Positions 6,307-14,509 of a stretch of 33,857 nt of DNA are shown here, piece after piece; positions within the stretch are counted from its first letter, which is position 1; every line of letters starts with the position of its first letter. The position numbers were made by a program, and so were the translations under genes. Origin of the DNA: Desulfobacteraceae bacterium (GTDB lineage Bacteria > Desulfobacterota > Desulfobacteria > Desulfobacterales > Desulfobacteraceae); assembly GCA_003354055.1 (NCBI GenBank), contig PIVQ01000014.1, positions 1 to 33,857 on the forward strand. The letters are read 5' to 3'. The notes beneath the pieces were generated by a model. The model worked only from the letters and a program-made list of their open reading frames with translations. It was not told the DNA's origin and did no database searches.

Positions 6307-8422
6307 TTCAGGTGAGACAATGGCAACCGGCGATTTTTTCTCCGGAAATATTGCAAGTTCAGATTCATTAGGCAATATAATATCCCAGATTTTTGGAAAT
6401 GGTTGGGCACAAATAGGTACAGACACCATCTTTGGCGGAGCTACAGAGTCTGCCTCTATGGTTATTGCAGTTTTGGGGGCCTTAAACATTGTTGCCCTTA
6501 ATGTCGGTGCGGTTTTGTTGTTTTGGCTGGCTTTTCAAGCCACTATTGGCACAGCCCATGAAGGTGCATTTTTAGGTAAGAGATTTCACAGCGTCTGGGC
6601 TCCGTTACGGTCGGGGTTAGTGGTTACGTTTCTCGCACCGGTTGTTAAGGGGGGGTTGTGCGTTATTCAAGTTGTAGGGCTCATTCTGATTGGATGTTCC
6701 ATTCAAGTCTCAAATTACCTTCAGAACGTTGGGCTGGATTATATGAATGAACACTCCGGCCGGGTTATTGCTTTGTCTGTTCCCCCTGCAATGCATGAAA
6801 ATACAACACAATTGGCAAAAGGATTGCTGAGGACCCTGGTCGTCCAATATCATTATAAGTATAATAAAAATAAGACTTTTAAACCTTACACGGTGAAGAA
6901 CCATCCGGAATACGGTTTACTGTTTCGAGGGCCGAACGTTATTTTGGGTCGGCAACAGGTACTCTCTTCTGTTACGATCCCTAAATACGAGACATCTTCG
7001 GGAATAGCCTTAGCCCGAGCTAAAGCGGTTCAAAAAATGTATCACACACTATCGCCCCTTGCGCTCTCCATTATTACAAAATCCAGTGCGGAGTATGAAA
7101 ATGTGCCGGCCAATATTGAATTGCTCGAACAGAGTATTAATCAATACATCGCAGATGTTGCCCCCCAGATGGGCGAACTGTTGTCAGATAAAAATCCGGA
7201 TTTCAAAGCAGAGCTTCAGAGATTTGTTGATCGGGCAAAACAAGATGGGGCGTTCTGGTTGGGAGCATACTATCCCACTATTAGTCGTTATGCCGGTAAA
7301 GTGCAGGCCATTGCCGCGGAATATCCGGGATTTAATGCCGTAAGTTTGGGTAAGATCTCAGAAGATGTAAATATTCTTTTGGAGTCTGCCTTGACGTCGG
7401 TAAAGACCATTGAAGAAAGCCTGGCAGAAAAAAAAGACGCGGCAATGGGAACCAACCCTGTTGATCGATTTCTTGATAATATGTCATACAGTGTAACCAG
7501 TTATGGAATCGACTATTTTGTTAAATCAGTAATAGAAGGAGATCCCTTGGCAAACTTAGCTAACAAGGGCCATGCCATACTGGTAACGGCAGAAACGATT
7601 GTAGCCAGTTATCTGATAGCATATGGGGTCGCAAAATTTGCGGACGGGGTATCAGACTCATGGGCCGGTAAAGTAGCGGGTTTTTTTACAGGAGGTACCG
7701 CAGATGGAGCTACAGACGCAGCGACAGGCCTTTTATCAAAAATATGGACCCTTGTTTTATATTTAGTCGTACCGCTTACATCCTTAGGTTTCATGCTTGC
7801 TATTTATCTGCCGTCAGTCCCATATATTATATGGATGTCTGGCATGATTGGATGCCTTATTCAATGGATTGAATTTTTAGTAATAATGCCAATCTGGGCA
7901 ATTACATTTGCCTCCGGCGAAGGCGAGGGTATTGCCGGCCAGCGCAGTCAACAGGGTCTGCTGCTTATTGCGAATGCTTTATTAAGATTACCCCTGATGG
8001 TAATAGGTTTCATGATTGCCGTTGTTCTTATGCCGTTGGTTGGCAAAGTAATCGGCCTGACATTCATGGTCTTTGTGGGTGGAATGACTGCTGAGCACAC
8101 TGTTGGATTGCCCACGATGATTGCAACGTGGTTTGTCTTCAGCAGTTTTATTATACTGCAGTCTCATGTGGTGTTCGGCCTTGTTACGCATTTACCCGAC
8201 AATGCAATGAAATTCTTTGGTGGTGCTGTATCCTCCATGGGTGAAGCTGCAAATGAAGCGAAAACCCGTGCAATGGTTATGTCAAGTTTGGGTAAAGGTG
8301 AAAGTGCTGTGCAGTCAACTATGAGTACGGATCCTCCGGATCCAGGGAATGCTAAAGGAGATAAGTTAGGCAAAGACGACAAAAAACAAACAGGAAATCA
8401 TGATGTAACCGAAAAAGAGTAG
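6299..8422 (+). CDS. dotA/traY: DotA/TraY family inner-membrane protein of the type IVB transfer system
   Basis: 707 residues, shorter than Legionella DotA. ATG 6299 overlaps the upstream stop and follows GGAAGG. Topology follows the DotA/TraY pattern: two N-terminal hydrophobic segments (about 52-80 and 100-135), a large periplasmic domain (about 140-430), then a bundle of hydrophobic segments (about 478-665; including LVVPLTSLGFMLAIYLPSV, LMVIGFMIAVVLMPLVG and ATWFVFSSFIILQSHVVFG), and a polar cytoplasmic tail rich in Lys/Asp. DotA is a polytopic component required for substrate transfer. TraY is its IncI counterpart. It is the last gene of transfer operon 1. Confidence 0.9.
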   Translation: MSSSGETMATGDFFSGNIASSDSLGNIISQIFGNGWAQIGTDTIFGGATESASMVIAVLGALNIVALNVGAVLLFWLAFQATIGTAHEGAFLGKRFHSVWAPLRSGLVVTFLAPVVKGGLCVIQVVGLILIGCSIQVSNYLQNVGLDYMNEHSGRVIALSVPPAMHENTTQLAKGLLRTLVVQYHYKYNKNKTFKPYTVKNHPEYGLLFRGPNVILGRQQVLSSVTIPKYETSSGIALARAKAVQKMYHTLSPLALSIITKSSAEYENVPANIELLEQSINQYIADVAPQMGELLSDKNPDFKAELQRFVDRAKQDGAFWLGAYYPTISRYAGKVQAIAAEYPGFNAVSLGKISEDVNILLESALTSVKTIEESLAEKKDAAMGTNPVDRFLDNMSYSVTSYGIDYFVKSVIEGDPLANLANKGHAILVTAETIVASYLIAYGVAKFADGVSDSWAGKVAGFFTGGTADGATDAATGLLSKIWTLVLYLVVPLTSLGFMLAIYLPSVPYIIWMSGMIGCLIQWIEFLVIMPIWAITFASGEGEGIAGQRSQQGLLLIANALLRLPLMVIGFMIAVVLMPLVGKVIGLTFMVFVGGMTAEHTVGLPTMIATWFVFSSFIILQSHVVFGLVTHLPDNAMKFFGGAVSSMGEAANEAKTRAMVMSSLGKGESAVQSTMSTDPPDPGNAKGDKLGKDDKKQTGNHDVTEKE

Positions 8423-8445
8423 TTAAAAGCTATTTGATAATAGAA

Positions 8446-8469
8446 AGAGCCCCGGACTTCCGGGGCTCT
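8446..8469. terminator. strong GC hairpin between convergent dotA and HDOD genes
   Basis: AGAGCCCCGG-ACTT-CCGGGGCTCT is a perfect 10-bp stem. A7-A8 follows on the plus strand. On the minus strand the hairpin is followed by TTTCTATT, so it best terminates the leftward HDOD gene, whose stop is at 8482. It may also cap the 3' end of dotA mRNA. Confidence 0.7.
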
Positions 8470-8481
8470 AAAAAAAACAAA

Positions 8482-9333
8482 TCACACAACCCGCAACAGA
8501 TCTTCAACTTCTTGCATTTCATAACTAAAATCTGCGATCAGTTCAGGGAGATCCGTTTGTCTGATCCCCATGGATTCCATTGCTGCATTATAAAATTTGC
8601 TGTCATTACGATCTACCCATCCACCAAGACCCATCAACATGCAAATTTTATCGGCCAGATAAACCGTAGCAATATCATTGTCTGCAATCACGGAAGAGTC
8701 TGTAGTATGATGATGCCTGATGATTTGCTCAATCTTATGAGGGAAATTCCAACTTTTTGCGATCAGTCCTCCGAGTTCTGCATGATCAATTCCTATGACT
8801 TTTCTCTCTGCATCTGCAAAACTTAAATTCTGACTATCAACAAGTTTGTTTATTTTTTCAACAGACCCTTTTACGAACCGGCCTAAAACCGTTTTCCCGA
8901 TATCTTTTATCAATGCTGCCGTAAAAATAAGATTTGTTCTGTGGGATCCGGTTCTCAATGCTATTTGTTTGGCCATAATCGCAGAAGAAACAGAAAGTTT
9001 CCAGAGCACACCTTCATGCTCATCCTTATATCCATTTTGGCCTTGAGACAGGGCTTTACGCCCCGACTGATAAAAAACAATATCAACCACCTTATCGGTA
9101 CCTAAAATGGTTATAGCATCGTTAATAGAATTAATAGACCCTTCCCGGCCATAATATGCTGAGTTGCAGGTCCGGATCACATTGGTTGTAACTGTAGGCT
9201 CATACTGGATGATTTTTGCAATATCTTCAGCGTTGCTTGTTTTATCATCAAGAACGTCTAACAAATGATGGGTGACCTCTGAAATAGGCTCCAGTGTTTT
9301 TATGTCTTGTATTATTTCCTTGATTGGTGTCAT
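8482..9333 (-). CDS. HDOD-domain signalling protein
   Basis: 283 residues from the ATG at 9333 (AAAAGG 7 bases upstream). An upstream in-frame extension to 9423 has no ribosome site and looks non-coding. The frame has the HDOD hallmarks: an initial helix pair (IQDIKTLEPISEVTHHLLDV), I-I-Q-Y-E-P-T-V near 46, C-N-S-A-Y-Y-G, a central D-A-I-T-I-L-G-T-D-K-V, and A-A-L-I-K-D-I-G-K, with the A-E-L-G-G-L-I-A-x-x-W-x-F-P motif and IIRHHH near 210. HDOD proteins are non-enzymatic relatives of HD phosphohydrolases used in signal transduction. It stands alone between two transfer operons, in opposite orientation. Confidence 0.88.
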   Translation of the reverse strand: MTPIKEIIQDIKTLEPISEVTHHLLDVLDDKTSNAEDIAKIIQYEPTVTTNVIRTCNSAYYGREGSINSINDAITILGTDKVVDIVFYQSGRKALSQGQNGYKDEHEGVLWKLSVSSAIMAKQIALRTGSHRTNLIFTAALIKDIGKTVLGRFVKGSVEKINKLVDSQNLSFADAERKVIGIDHAELGGLIAKSWNFPHKIEQIIRHHHTTDSSVIADNDIATVYLADKICMLMGLGGWVDRNDSKFYNAAMESMGIRQTDLPELIADFSYEMQEVEDLLRVV

Positions 9334-9532
9334 GTCAAAACCTTTTATCTTCAATATCGAACAGGCCATATTAGAACCTGATCCGGAACAAAACGGCCCT
9401 CCCAAATTAATCCAGGCCAACATTTTTTGCTGACCAGGATTTAATACTCATGGCCACTCGACAATAACAGCAGGCAGGCATATTCGACCAAAGGCTTGTC
9501 TACCATTATTTTTTGTTTCTTATCAATATTTT

Positions 9533-9703
9533 TTATATCACGGGAGTAGTGTTTTCTGTCAGTTTCATTTTTATTATAATAGTTTTTTCTGGACCAAGTA
9601 CCTTTTTAACTGTTTCAACAGGTACCTTCGGGACATGCCCTATGATTGCTTTTTCAAGCGGCGGAGAAACTTCTCCCCGAACACCATCCACTTTAAATGC
9701 CAT
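9533..9703 (-). CDS. possible small hypothetical protein
   Basis: A frame of 56 residues from ATG 9703 (68 from 9739), beginning MAFKVDGVRGEVSPPLEKAI and rich in Val, Pro and Lys. Composition looks protein-like, and it lies in an otherwise empty 437-base interval upstream of the HDOD gene on the same strand. No ribosome site is evident for either start. The opposite strand has an overlapping hydrophobic frame that is less convincing. Confidence 0.3.
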   Translation of the reverse strand: MAFKVDGVRGEVSPPLEKAIIGHVPKVPVETVKKVLGPEKTIIIKMKLTENTTPVI

Positions 9704-9806
9704 TCTAAAGATCATCATGTACAGTATGTGCATTGACACATTCTGTTAGTCAAATTCATTCAGAATGATTTCATACTCAAAGCTCTTCCGCAAAGCAATA
9801 ACGTGT

Positions 9807-9826
9807 GCTATATTATTAAATATAGC
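9807..9826. promoter_or_regulatory. operator-like perfect palindrome, site b (dotD operon)
   Basis: GCTATATTATTAAATATAGC: 7-bp perfect arms in a 20-bp site, 35 bases upstream of the dotD start codon. Same length and arm sequence type as the sites at 1849 and 27393. Confidence 0.55.
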
Positions 9827-9861
9827 TAATTTATTATAGTGCTTTACCGAAAGGATAAACC

Positions 9862-10356
9862 ATGAAAAACGCCTTAGCGCTAGTTGTGCTAACCCTGTCC
9901 TTATTGATGACGGGGTGCTTGAACTCTCCAAAAGCGGAACCGCAAGTTCAACTTCCGGCAAATGATCCTTGCATGGAAGCCATAAAAGACGGCACACAAA
10001 GAATTCATGCAGAACTGGTCAAGCTGGCCCGGTATCAACAGCAAAAAAATTACAAAGCGATCTCCAAAGCTAAATTGTATGAAGCCCCGAAAGACGGTCC
10101 TTTAAGCGAGCCTGTGACCCTGACCTGGTCCGGCCCCATTGACAAGATGCTATCCCAACTTGCCCAATTGGCAGGTTATAGGTTCCCGACTCCCATAGGA
10201 ATCCCGCATTTCAGGAACACTATTGTTCAGGTGGATGTTATTGACACACCTATATTCAAGGTCATTGAAGATGTTGGCTGGCAGGCAGGGGATCGAATCA
10301 CCGTTTACCTTGATGAAGAAAAAAAGATCCTTAAGCTTGCCTATAGAGGAGATTGA
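9862..10356 (+). CDS. dotD/traH: DotD/TraH outer-membrane lipoprotein
   Basis: 164 residues, ATG 9862 with AAAGGA 7 bases upstream. The lipoprotein signal is plain (hydrophobic stretch, lipobox LLMTGC, Cys at residue 19). The mature part has a linker with a basic helix, then a compact domain (about 75-160: VTLTWSGPIDKMLSQLAQLAG ... QVDVIDTPIFKVIEDVGWQAG), typical of DotD, which resembles secretin N-domains. DotD sits in the outer membrane with DotC and helps localise DotH to form the translocation pore. It is the first gene of a tightly packed dotD-dotC-dotB-icmT operon, the same order as IncI traH-traI-traJ-traK. Confidence 0.9.
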   Translation: MKNALALVVLTLSLLMTGCLNSPKAEPQVQLPANDPCMEAIKDGTQRIHAELVKLARYQQQKNYKAISKAKLYEAPKDGPLSEPVTLTWSGPIDKMLSQLAQLAGYRFPTPIGIPHFRNTIVQVDVIDTPIFKVIEDVGWQAGDRITVYLDEEKKILKLAYRGD

Positions 10357-10358
10357 TT

Positions 10359-11192
10359 GTGACGATTACAAAAGCAATGCTCCCGGTCTTTTTTTTCTGC
10401 CTTTTGTTTTCCGGCCATTCACTTGCAAGCATGCCGGAACCATTAAAAGAGTTGTTTGCAATGACAAAGGAACAAAGGGAGCAACAGGAAGAAGACCAGG
10501 CAAAAGCTGAGAAAAATGAGCTTCGTCTTGATGCCATAAAACAGGCTGGCGTAACCGTAGCTATACAGTCTGCAGTAAAATACCGTTATGGCCAGTTGAA
10601 TGAAAAAATGAGGAGCTTTGCCACTGATCTTGATAAGTTTGACTTTTCATTGCTTTTGATTCATTCGGGCAAAGTAATGCCGCCAATCATCAGAGAGTCT
10701 AAACAGGCCCTGCAGATCAAATCCGCCACACACTCGCTCTCTTCCCAACATGTTTACCAAATATTGAGACCTGCCAAAATCGTTGCCAATACACCCACGT
10801 GGCGACAATACATGATAAAAGAGTTCAGTGCCATTGAACAGGTAAACCAACTATTGCTGCCAAGTAACGAGTACGAGCAGGGAATCTGGCAAAAAGCTGT
10901 GGCTAAAGGCTGGGATATCGGCGTCAAACAGGCAGAAAATGAATTTTTTACCAACTGGAACCGGTTTGTCCGGGACTTTTTAGGTTTAATCACATATCAC
11001 CGGCTTGCCCTCCAGGGGGTGGTTAGTATTCCTGAGGTCAGGGAGGGCAAGTTCGGGATTCGCGTAAGAGGCAAAACCCTTGATATAGATCAGCGTGTAT
11101 TCCGAATCACGTCACCGACAAAATTCAATGAGGCAATAAAATGGATACCGATTATACATTCGAACAAGAAGAATCCTACTTCTGGACAATAG
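10359..11192 (+). CDS. dotC/traI: DotC/TraI family outer-membrane core protein
   Basis: 277 residues from GTG 10359, chosen because AGGAG lies 7 bases upstream. The TTG at 10353 has no proper spacing. A signal peptide is present (MLPVFFFCLLFSGHSLA). No cysteine sits at its end, so unlike Legionella DotC it does not look lipidated. Family landmarks: VAIQSAVKYRYGQLNEKM, DFSLLLIHSGKVMPPIIRES, and the C-terminal NRFVRDFLGLITYHRLALQG and FRITSPTKFNEAIKWIP. DotC cooperates with DotD in the outer membrane. The gene starts 2 bases after dotD and overlaps dotB by 52 bases. Confidence 0.9.
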   Translation: MTITKAMLPVFFFCLLFSGHSLASMPEPLKELFAMTKEQREQQEEDQAKAEKNELRLDAIKQAGVTVAIQSAVKYRYGQLNEKMRSFATDLDKFDFSLLLIHSGKVMPPIIRESKQALQIKSATHSLSSQHVYQILRPAKIVANTPTWRQYMIKEFSAIEQVNQLLLPSNEYEQGIWQKAVAKGWDIGVKQAENEFFTNWNRFVRDFLGLITYHRLALQGVVSIPEVREGKFGIRVRGKTLDIDQRVFRITSPTKFNEAIKWIPIIHSNKKNPTSGQ

Positions 11193-12271
11193 ATGATTTG
11201 AAAAAATTTTTGTTGTGGGCAACCGAGATCAAAGCGTCGGATGTTGAGCTCAAACCGGCGTCACCGGCCTGGATCCGAATTCACGGTAAATGGCAAACCG
11301 TGGCTAAACGTAATTTGTCATCAGACGAGATCTTTACCCTGATGGACAAAATCACCAGAGATGACAGCTGTGCCGCGAAAGTCAAGAGCGGGCATCCCCA
11401 GGATTTTTCATATGAAATTACTGTTGACCGGTTTACCAAACAGGGCTTCAGAGGAAATGCCAGTGCATGCAAAGACGGAGGAAGCATTGGTGGTGTGCTC
11501 ACATTAAGAATTATTGCAAGCATCCCGCCTGCTGTCGAGGACCTGCAAGTTGATCCGGCCCTTGTAAAGGCAGCAATTCCGGAAAACGGCCTTGTCCTGG
11601 TAACAGGGGTGATGGGATCGGGAAAAAGCACTTTAATTGCCGCCGTATTAAGACACGTCATAGAAACTCAGACAAGAAGTGTTTCTACCTATGAAGACCC
11701 GATAGAGTTTGATTTGACAAGCATACCCGACCCCATGGGCCCGGTGACCCAGGCCGAGATCCCTGTTCACCTGAGGAAATTTGCAGACTCTGGCAGAAAT
11801 GCTGCCAGACGAGCCACAGACATTATTTTGTATGGTGAAGCCCGTGACCTTGCAACCATGGAGGGTATGCTTGAGTCTGCAGAGCTTGGGGTTGCGGCGT
11901 ACTCAACAGTTCATACCAGAAGTGTCCCGGAAACACCTTCCAGGATCATCAACAAATTTCCCAATGAAGTACAAAATCAGATTGCCACCACCTTAACGTC
12001 ATCCTTGAGGCTTATTGTCCAACAGAGACTGATTCCCCGGGTAGATGGCGGCAGAATCGCAATCATAGAATGGCTGGAGTTTGATCCGGATATGCGAATC
12101 ACATTAAATAATACTCCCATTGCAAACCTAATCCCAACCTTAGATGAAATGCTGCATGCAAAGGGGCATCCTTTATTGGCTGATGCAGAAAAAAAATTTA
12201 ATGACGGCCTTATCCATGAAGCAGAATTTTTAAAAATCCAGAAAGAAAAGAAGACCGCTAATGTGGCGTAA
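11141..12271 (+). CDS. dotB/traJ: DotB/TraJ secretion ATPase (VirB11-like)
   Basis: 376 residues, ATG 11141 with GAGG 8 bases upstream. The N-terminal domain (about 1-130) precedes a RecA-like ATPase domain. Walker A GVMGSGKST is near 157-164. The Asp box is S-T-Y-E-D-P-I-E-F. The Walker B region D-I-I-L-Y-G-E-A-R-D starts near 227. The His box is S-T-V-H-T-R-S. DotB is a hexameric cytosolic ATPase that docks on DotO/IcmB and powers substrate transfer and pilus-type functions. The IncI counterpart is TraJ. All catalytic motifs are intact. The start lies inside the dotC end in another frame. Confidence 0.95.
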   Translation: MDTDYTFEQEESYFWTIDDLKKFLLWATEIKASDVELKPASPAWIRIHGKWQTVAKRNLSSDEIFTLMDKITRDDSCAAKVKSGHPQDFSYEITVDRFTKQGFRGNASACKDGGSIGGVLTLRIIASIPPAVEDLQVDPALVKAAIPENGLVLVTGVMGSGKSTLIAAVLRHVIETQTRSVSTYEDPIEFDLTSIPDPMGPVTQAEIPVHLRKFADSGRNAARRATDIILYGEARDLATMEGMLESAELGVAAYSTVHTRSVPETPSRIINKFPNEVQNQIATTLTSSLRLIVQQRLIPRVDGGRIAIIEWLEFDPDMRITLNNTPIANLIPTLDEMLHAKGHPLLADAEKKFNDGLIHEAEFLKIQKEKKTANVA

Positions 12272-12539
12272 TACAGGGCTTGTTCCCAAGTTTTTCATAA
12301 TAGACTATACGGCATTGGCCCCCATGATGCTGTGGGCCGTTCGTTGGTCTGAACGAAACTTTATTATCGCTTTTATCGCAGTCAGTTTTTTAACTTTTTT
12401 TAAAATTTGGCACATTACCCCAATGGGCTTTGTCCGTATGGTCCGTTGCAATTCTATCGGCTGGCTCCGCATCATCGACGTCAGGATCCGCACCACCAAA
12501 ACCAGCTATATGACATACCGTAGAAGAGTCCGTTGGTAA
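12261..12539 (+). CDS. icmT/traK: IcmT/TraK family small membrane protein
   Basis: 92 residues. ATG 12261 overlaps the dotB stop by 11 bases. Hydrophobic segments lie at about 20-30 and 33-46 (FIIAFIAVSFLTFF), followed by a short basic tail rich in Arg (RMVRCNSIGWLRIIDVRIR). Length, topology and position after DotB match IcmT and IncI TraK. IcmT is required for Dot/Icm function, but its exact role is poorly known. Its stop is separated by one base from the stop of the convergent gene, so no terminator fits between them. Confidence 0.85.
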   Translation: MWRNTGLVPKFFIIDYTALAPMMLWAVRWSERNFIIAFIAVSFLTFFKIWHITPMGFVRMVRCNSIGWLRIIDVRIRTTKTSYMTYRRRVRW

Positions 12540-12540
12540 A

Positions 12541-13665
12541 TCAGGACTTAGAATAATACTTCTGCATAAATGCCCGGGTGCCCCAACCGTTTTTTATAAC
12601 CTCATCATAATCTCCCAGGTCCCGGGCAATAACTTCTTCTTTTACAATGGCAAAATATTTTTCAAATCCCTCTTTGCCTTCTTTTTCAATCAAATCCTTT
12701 AAAATAAAAAATAGGTGCCTAACCATTGGGGTCGGATTTTTCAAACCCTTTCTCCACTGATTAAAACTCCAGCCCCTTACACCAAACAGTGGGCCGACCA
12801 CCCTTCCAGATAGCTTTTTGAATGCGTCTATTTTTACCAGCAGATCATATACTTCAGAATGGTCCGGTAAATCAGGGATAAAGGATTCTTCATCGTATTC
12901 CATTAAATAGCGAGCAAGAATGCAGGTTGTCGGCCGGGAATGGGGGCGAAAACTTTCTTTACCAGAAGTTTTCCATTCAGATAAAAATGTTGCTCTGCCC
13001 ATCAACCAAATTAAATCCCACCAGGTAAGTCCAAGTTGTTCGCGTAATTCATTAAAAACCGCACCGGTCAATAGACCTTCCGGAACTGGCACCGAAGGAT
13101 CACTGTATTTTGTTTTGAATTTCTCAGAGGCCCAGGTACCGGCACTAAACAGATCAGACAAATTACCAATATCACGACAAATGGCTTCTTTTTCTACAAT
13201 GCCAAGGTAACGTTTAAATCCTTCAACACCGTCCTTCTCTACGGCTTTGTTAACAACATAAAGCATTCTTTGAACTCCTAGAGAAGGACGTTTTAACCCT
13301 TTTCGCCATTCATTCGGAGCCCCTTGGCCAATGCCCAGTAATAAACCGATTTTACCCATTGCAGGTTTGCCTAAGGACAATTCGTCAAAGTATGGAGCTA
13401 TTTTATCATAAAAATCCAGAAAGTCAGGCATCTCCGGCAGCAACATAGACTCATTTTCATATTTTTGAAGATAACGAATCAATATGGTTAATGACGGTTG
13501 AGGAATTGGCAGGTCACTTCTTTCCCCAACCAGCTTCCACTTGTCCTTTGGAGAAGAAAAACTTTTAACTCCTGTTACCCACCATAGATCAAGCAAGGTG
13601 ATACCAAATGATTCCTTGAGTTCCTGAAGATCCGCACCTGTAATCAAATCGGTCTGAGTCAGCAT
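12541..13665 (-). CDS. internally duplicated protein with HTH-like repeats, possible regulator
   Basis: 374 residues, ATG 13665 preceded by AAGGG 7 bases upstream. The protein is a tandem duplication of about 185 residues. L-I-T-G-A-D-L-Q-E-L-K-E-S-F-G-I-T (7-23) repeats as L-L-T-G-A-V-F-N-E-L-R-E-Q-L-G-L-T (about 199-215), and N-E-W-R-K-G-L-K-R-P-S repeats as N-Q-W-R-K-G-L-K-N-P-T. Each half holds two stretches that read like Xre-type helix-turn-helix units, with the G-L-T-x-x-D-L-x-x-L-M-G and W-R-K-G-x-x-x-P patterns, so up to four are present. DNA binding is an inference; the family is not recognised. The divergent promoter with tandem 13-bp repeats just upstream is an obvious candidate target. 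Confidence 0.6.
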   Translation of the reverse strand: MLTQTDLITGADLQELKESFGITLLDLWWVTGVKSFSSPKDKWKLVGERSDLPIPQPSLTILIRYLQKYENESMLLPEMPDFLDFYDKIAPYFDELSLGKPAMGKIGLLLGIGQGAPNEWRKGLKRPSLGVQRMLYVVNKAVEKDGVEGFKRYLGIVEKEAICRDIGNLSDLFSAGTWASEKFKTKYSDPSVPVPEGLLTGAVFNELREQLGLTWWDLIWLMGRATFLSEWKTSGKESFRPHSRPTTCILARYLMEYDEESFIPDLPDHSEVYDLLVKIDAFKKLSGRVVGPLFGVRGWSFNQWRKGLKNPTPMVRHLFFILKDLIEKEGKEGFEKYFAIVKEEVIARDLGDYDEVIKNGWGTRAFMQKYYSKS

Positions 13666-13698
13666 TAACTATCCCTTAATATTTAACAATTTCATTAC

Positions 13699-13724
13699 TG
13701 TTTAACGTTGGTGTTTAACGTTGG
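13699..13724. repeat. tandem 13-bp direct repeat upstream of a promoter
   Basis: TGTTTAACGTTGG occurs twice head to tail (13699-13711 and 13712-13724), each copy with an AACGTT palindrome. It abuts a TTGACA -35 box. The position and form suggest binding sites for a regulator acting on the divergent gene pair 12541-13665 and 13822-14403. Confidence 0.85.
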
Positions 13725-13753
13725 TTGACAATAGTATCTATCCTATATATCAT
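13725..13753 (+). promoter_or_regulatory. sigma70-type promoter for the 13822 gene
   Basis: TTGACA (13725-13730), a 17-base spacer, and TATCAT (13748-13753). Predicted start of transcription near 13760, giving a leader of about 60 bases. A half-site resembling the 20-bp operator (ending CATAGC, 13751-13756) overlaps the -10. Confidence 0.7.
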
Positions 13754-13821
13754 AGCACATATAATCTATTAAGAATAAATTTAGACAAATTGACACCCTA
13801 CAACCTATTAAGTGTAAAAAA

Positions 13822-14403
13822 ATGCCTGAAACCAAAAGTTTAATCCGCTTAATTACTTTTTGTCATTTACCCCAGGATCAGACAATCCCTTTGATAGAAA
13901 CGGTTGAGATTCCATTGGGCAAAACGCCTCCGCCCCATCGGCTTATTTGCCTTTATGGTAATCCTCTTGCCGGCCTAAAAAGGATCCGGAGCAAGGCAAA
14001 AAAGGAACAAAATAAGGTTTACCGTGTGGACCTCGATATTGAGCGGGGAGATCTTATTACCGGTAATACCTCCCTGGATAATATCGGAGCCACAAAAATA
14101 GTTTCTTTAGATCGGGTGGATGCCAAGCTAAGCGAAGCATTATATGAAATTCTCATCCAAGATAATGATAAGGTAGAATTTGATAACCCCAATTACATTA
14201 TCGGTCAGCATCCGGATCGATTGAATTTGATTTGGGAAGACCCACGCTTTTCTCATTTGTCTGTAATCGCTTGGTCTGCACCAGTTTCAAGTGACAGGCC
14301 AATCTATGAAAAGCACGCAGTTCTTAAGTCTCTTGACCTAATAGTTAAAAAGGATATCCTGAACTATTCTGGGGATCCGGAAGCAGCCCGTTTTTTGATT
14401 TAA
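13822..14403 (+). CDS. hypothetical protein
   Basis: 193 residues, ATG 13822. The ribosome site is poor (AAGTG), but the upstream promoter is good. Soluble, with no signal peptide or membrane segment. Segments such as RVDLDIERGDLITGNTSLD and DKVEFDNPNYIIGQHPDRL suggest a mixed alpha/beta fold. I do not recognise a family. It is transcribed away from the HTH-repeat gene and may form a regulatory pair with it. Confidence 0.65.
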   Translation: MPETKSLIRLITFCHLPQDQTIPLIETVEIPLGKTPPPHRLICLYGNPLAGLKRIRSKAKKEQNKVYRVDLDIERGDLITGNTSLDNIGATKIVSLDRVDAKLSEALYEILIQDNDKVEFDNPNYIIGQHPDRLNLIWEDPRFSHLSVIAWSAPVSSDRPIYEKHAVLKSLDLIVKKDILNYSGDPEAARFLI

Positions 14404-14509
14404 ATCCTTCCATTGTTTTTCCAGTCTTTTTCGATTCCGGTTCTTCCCTCATTTATAAATAGTTGTTATAATATAATACATTACATTTAAAAAAATGCTT
14501 GGAGAGGTC

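Larger units (their letters stand above)
9424..9861. other. intergenic region upstream of dotD
   Basis: 438 bases between the divergent HDOD gene and dotD. It holds the weak small frame at 9533-9703 and the operator-like palindrome at 9807-9826, followed by TTATTATAG, a possible -10 for dotD. No RNA gene or repeat was recognised. Confidence 0.5.

Noticed and set aside
9513..9749. Hydrophobic plus-strand frame before dotD
   Set aside because: No ribosome site, and it lies opposite a minus-strand frame with more protein-like composition.
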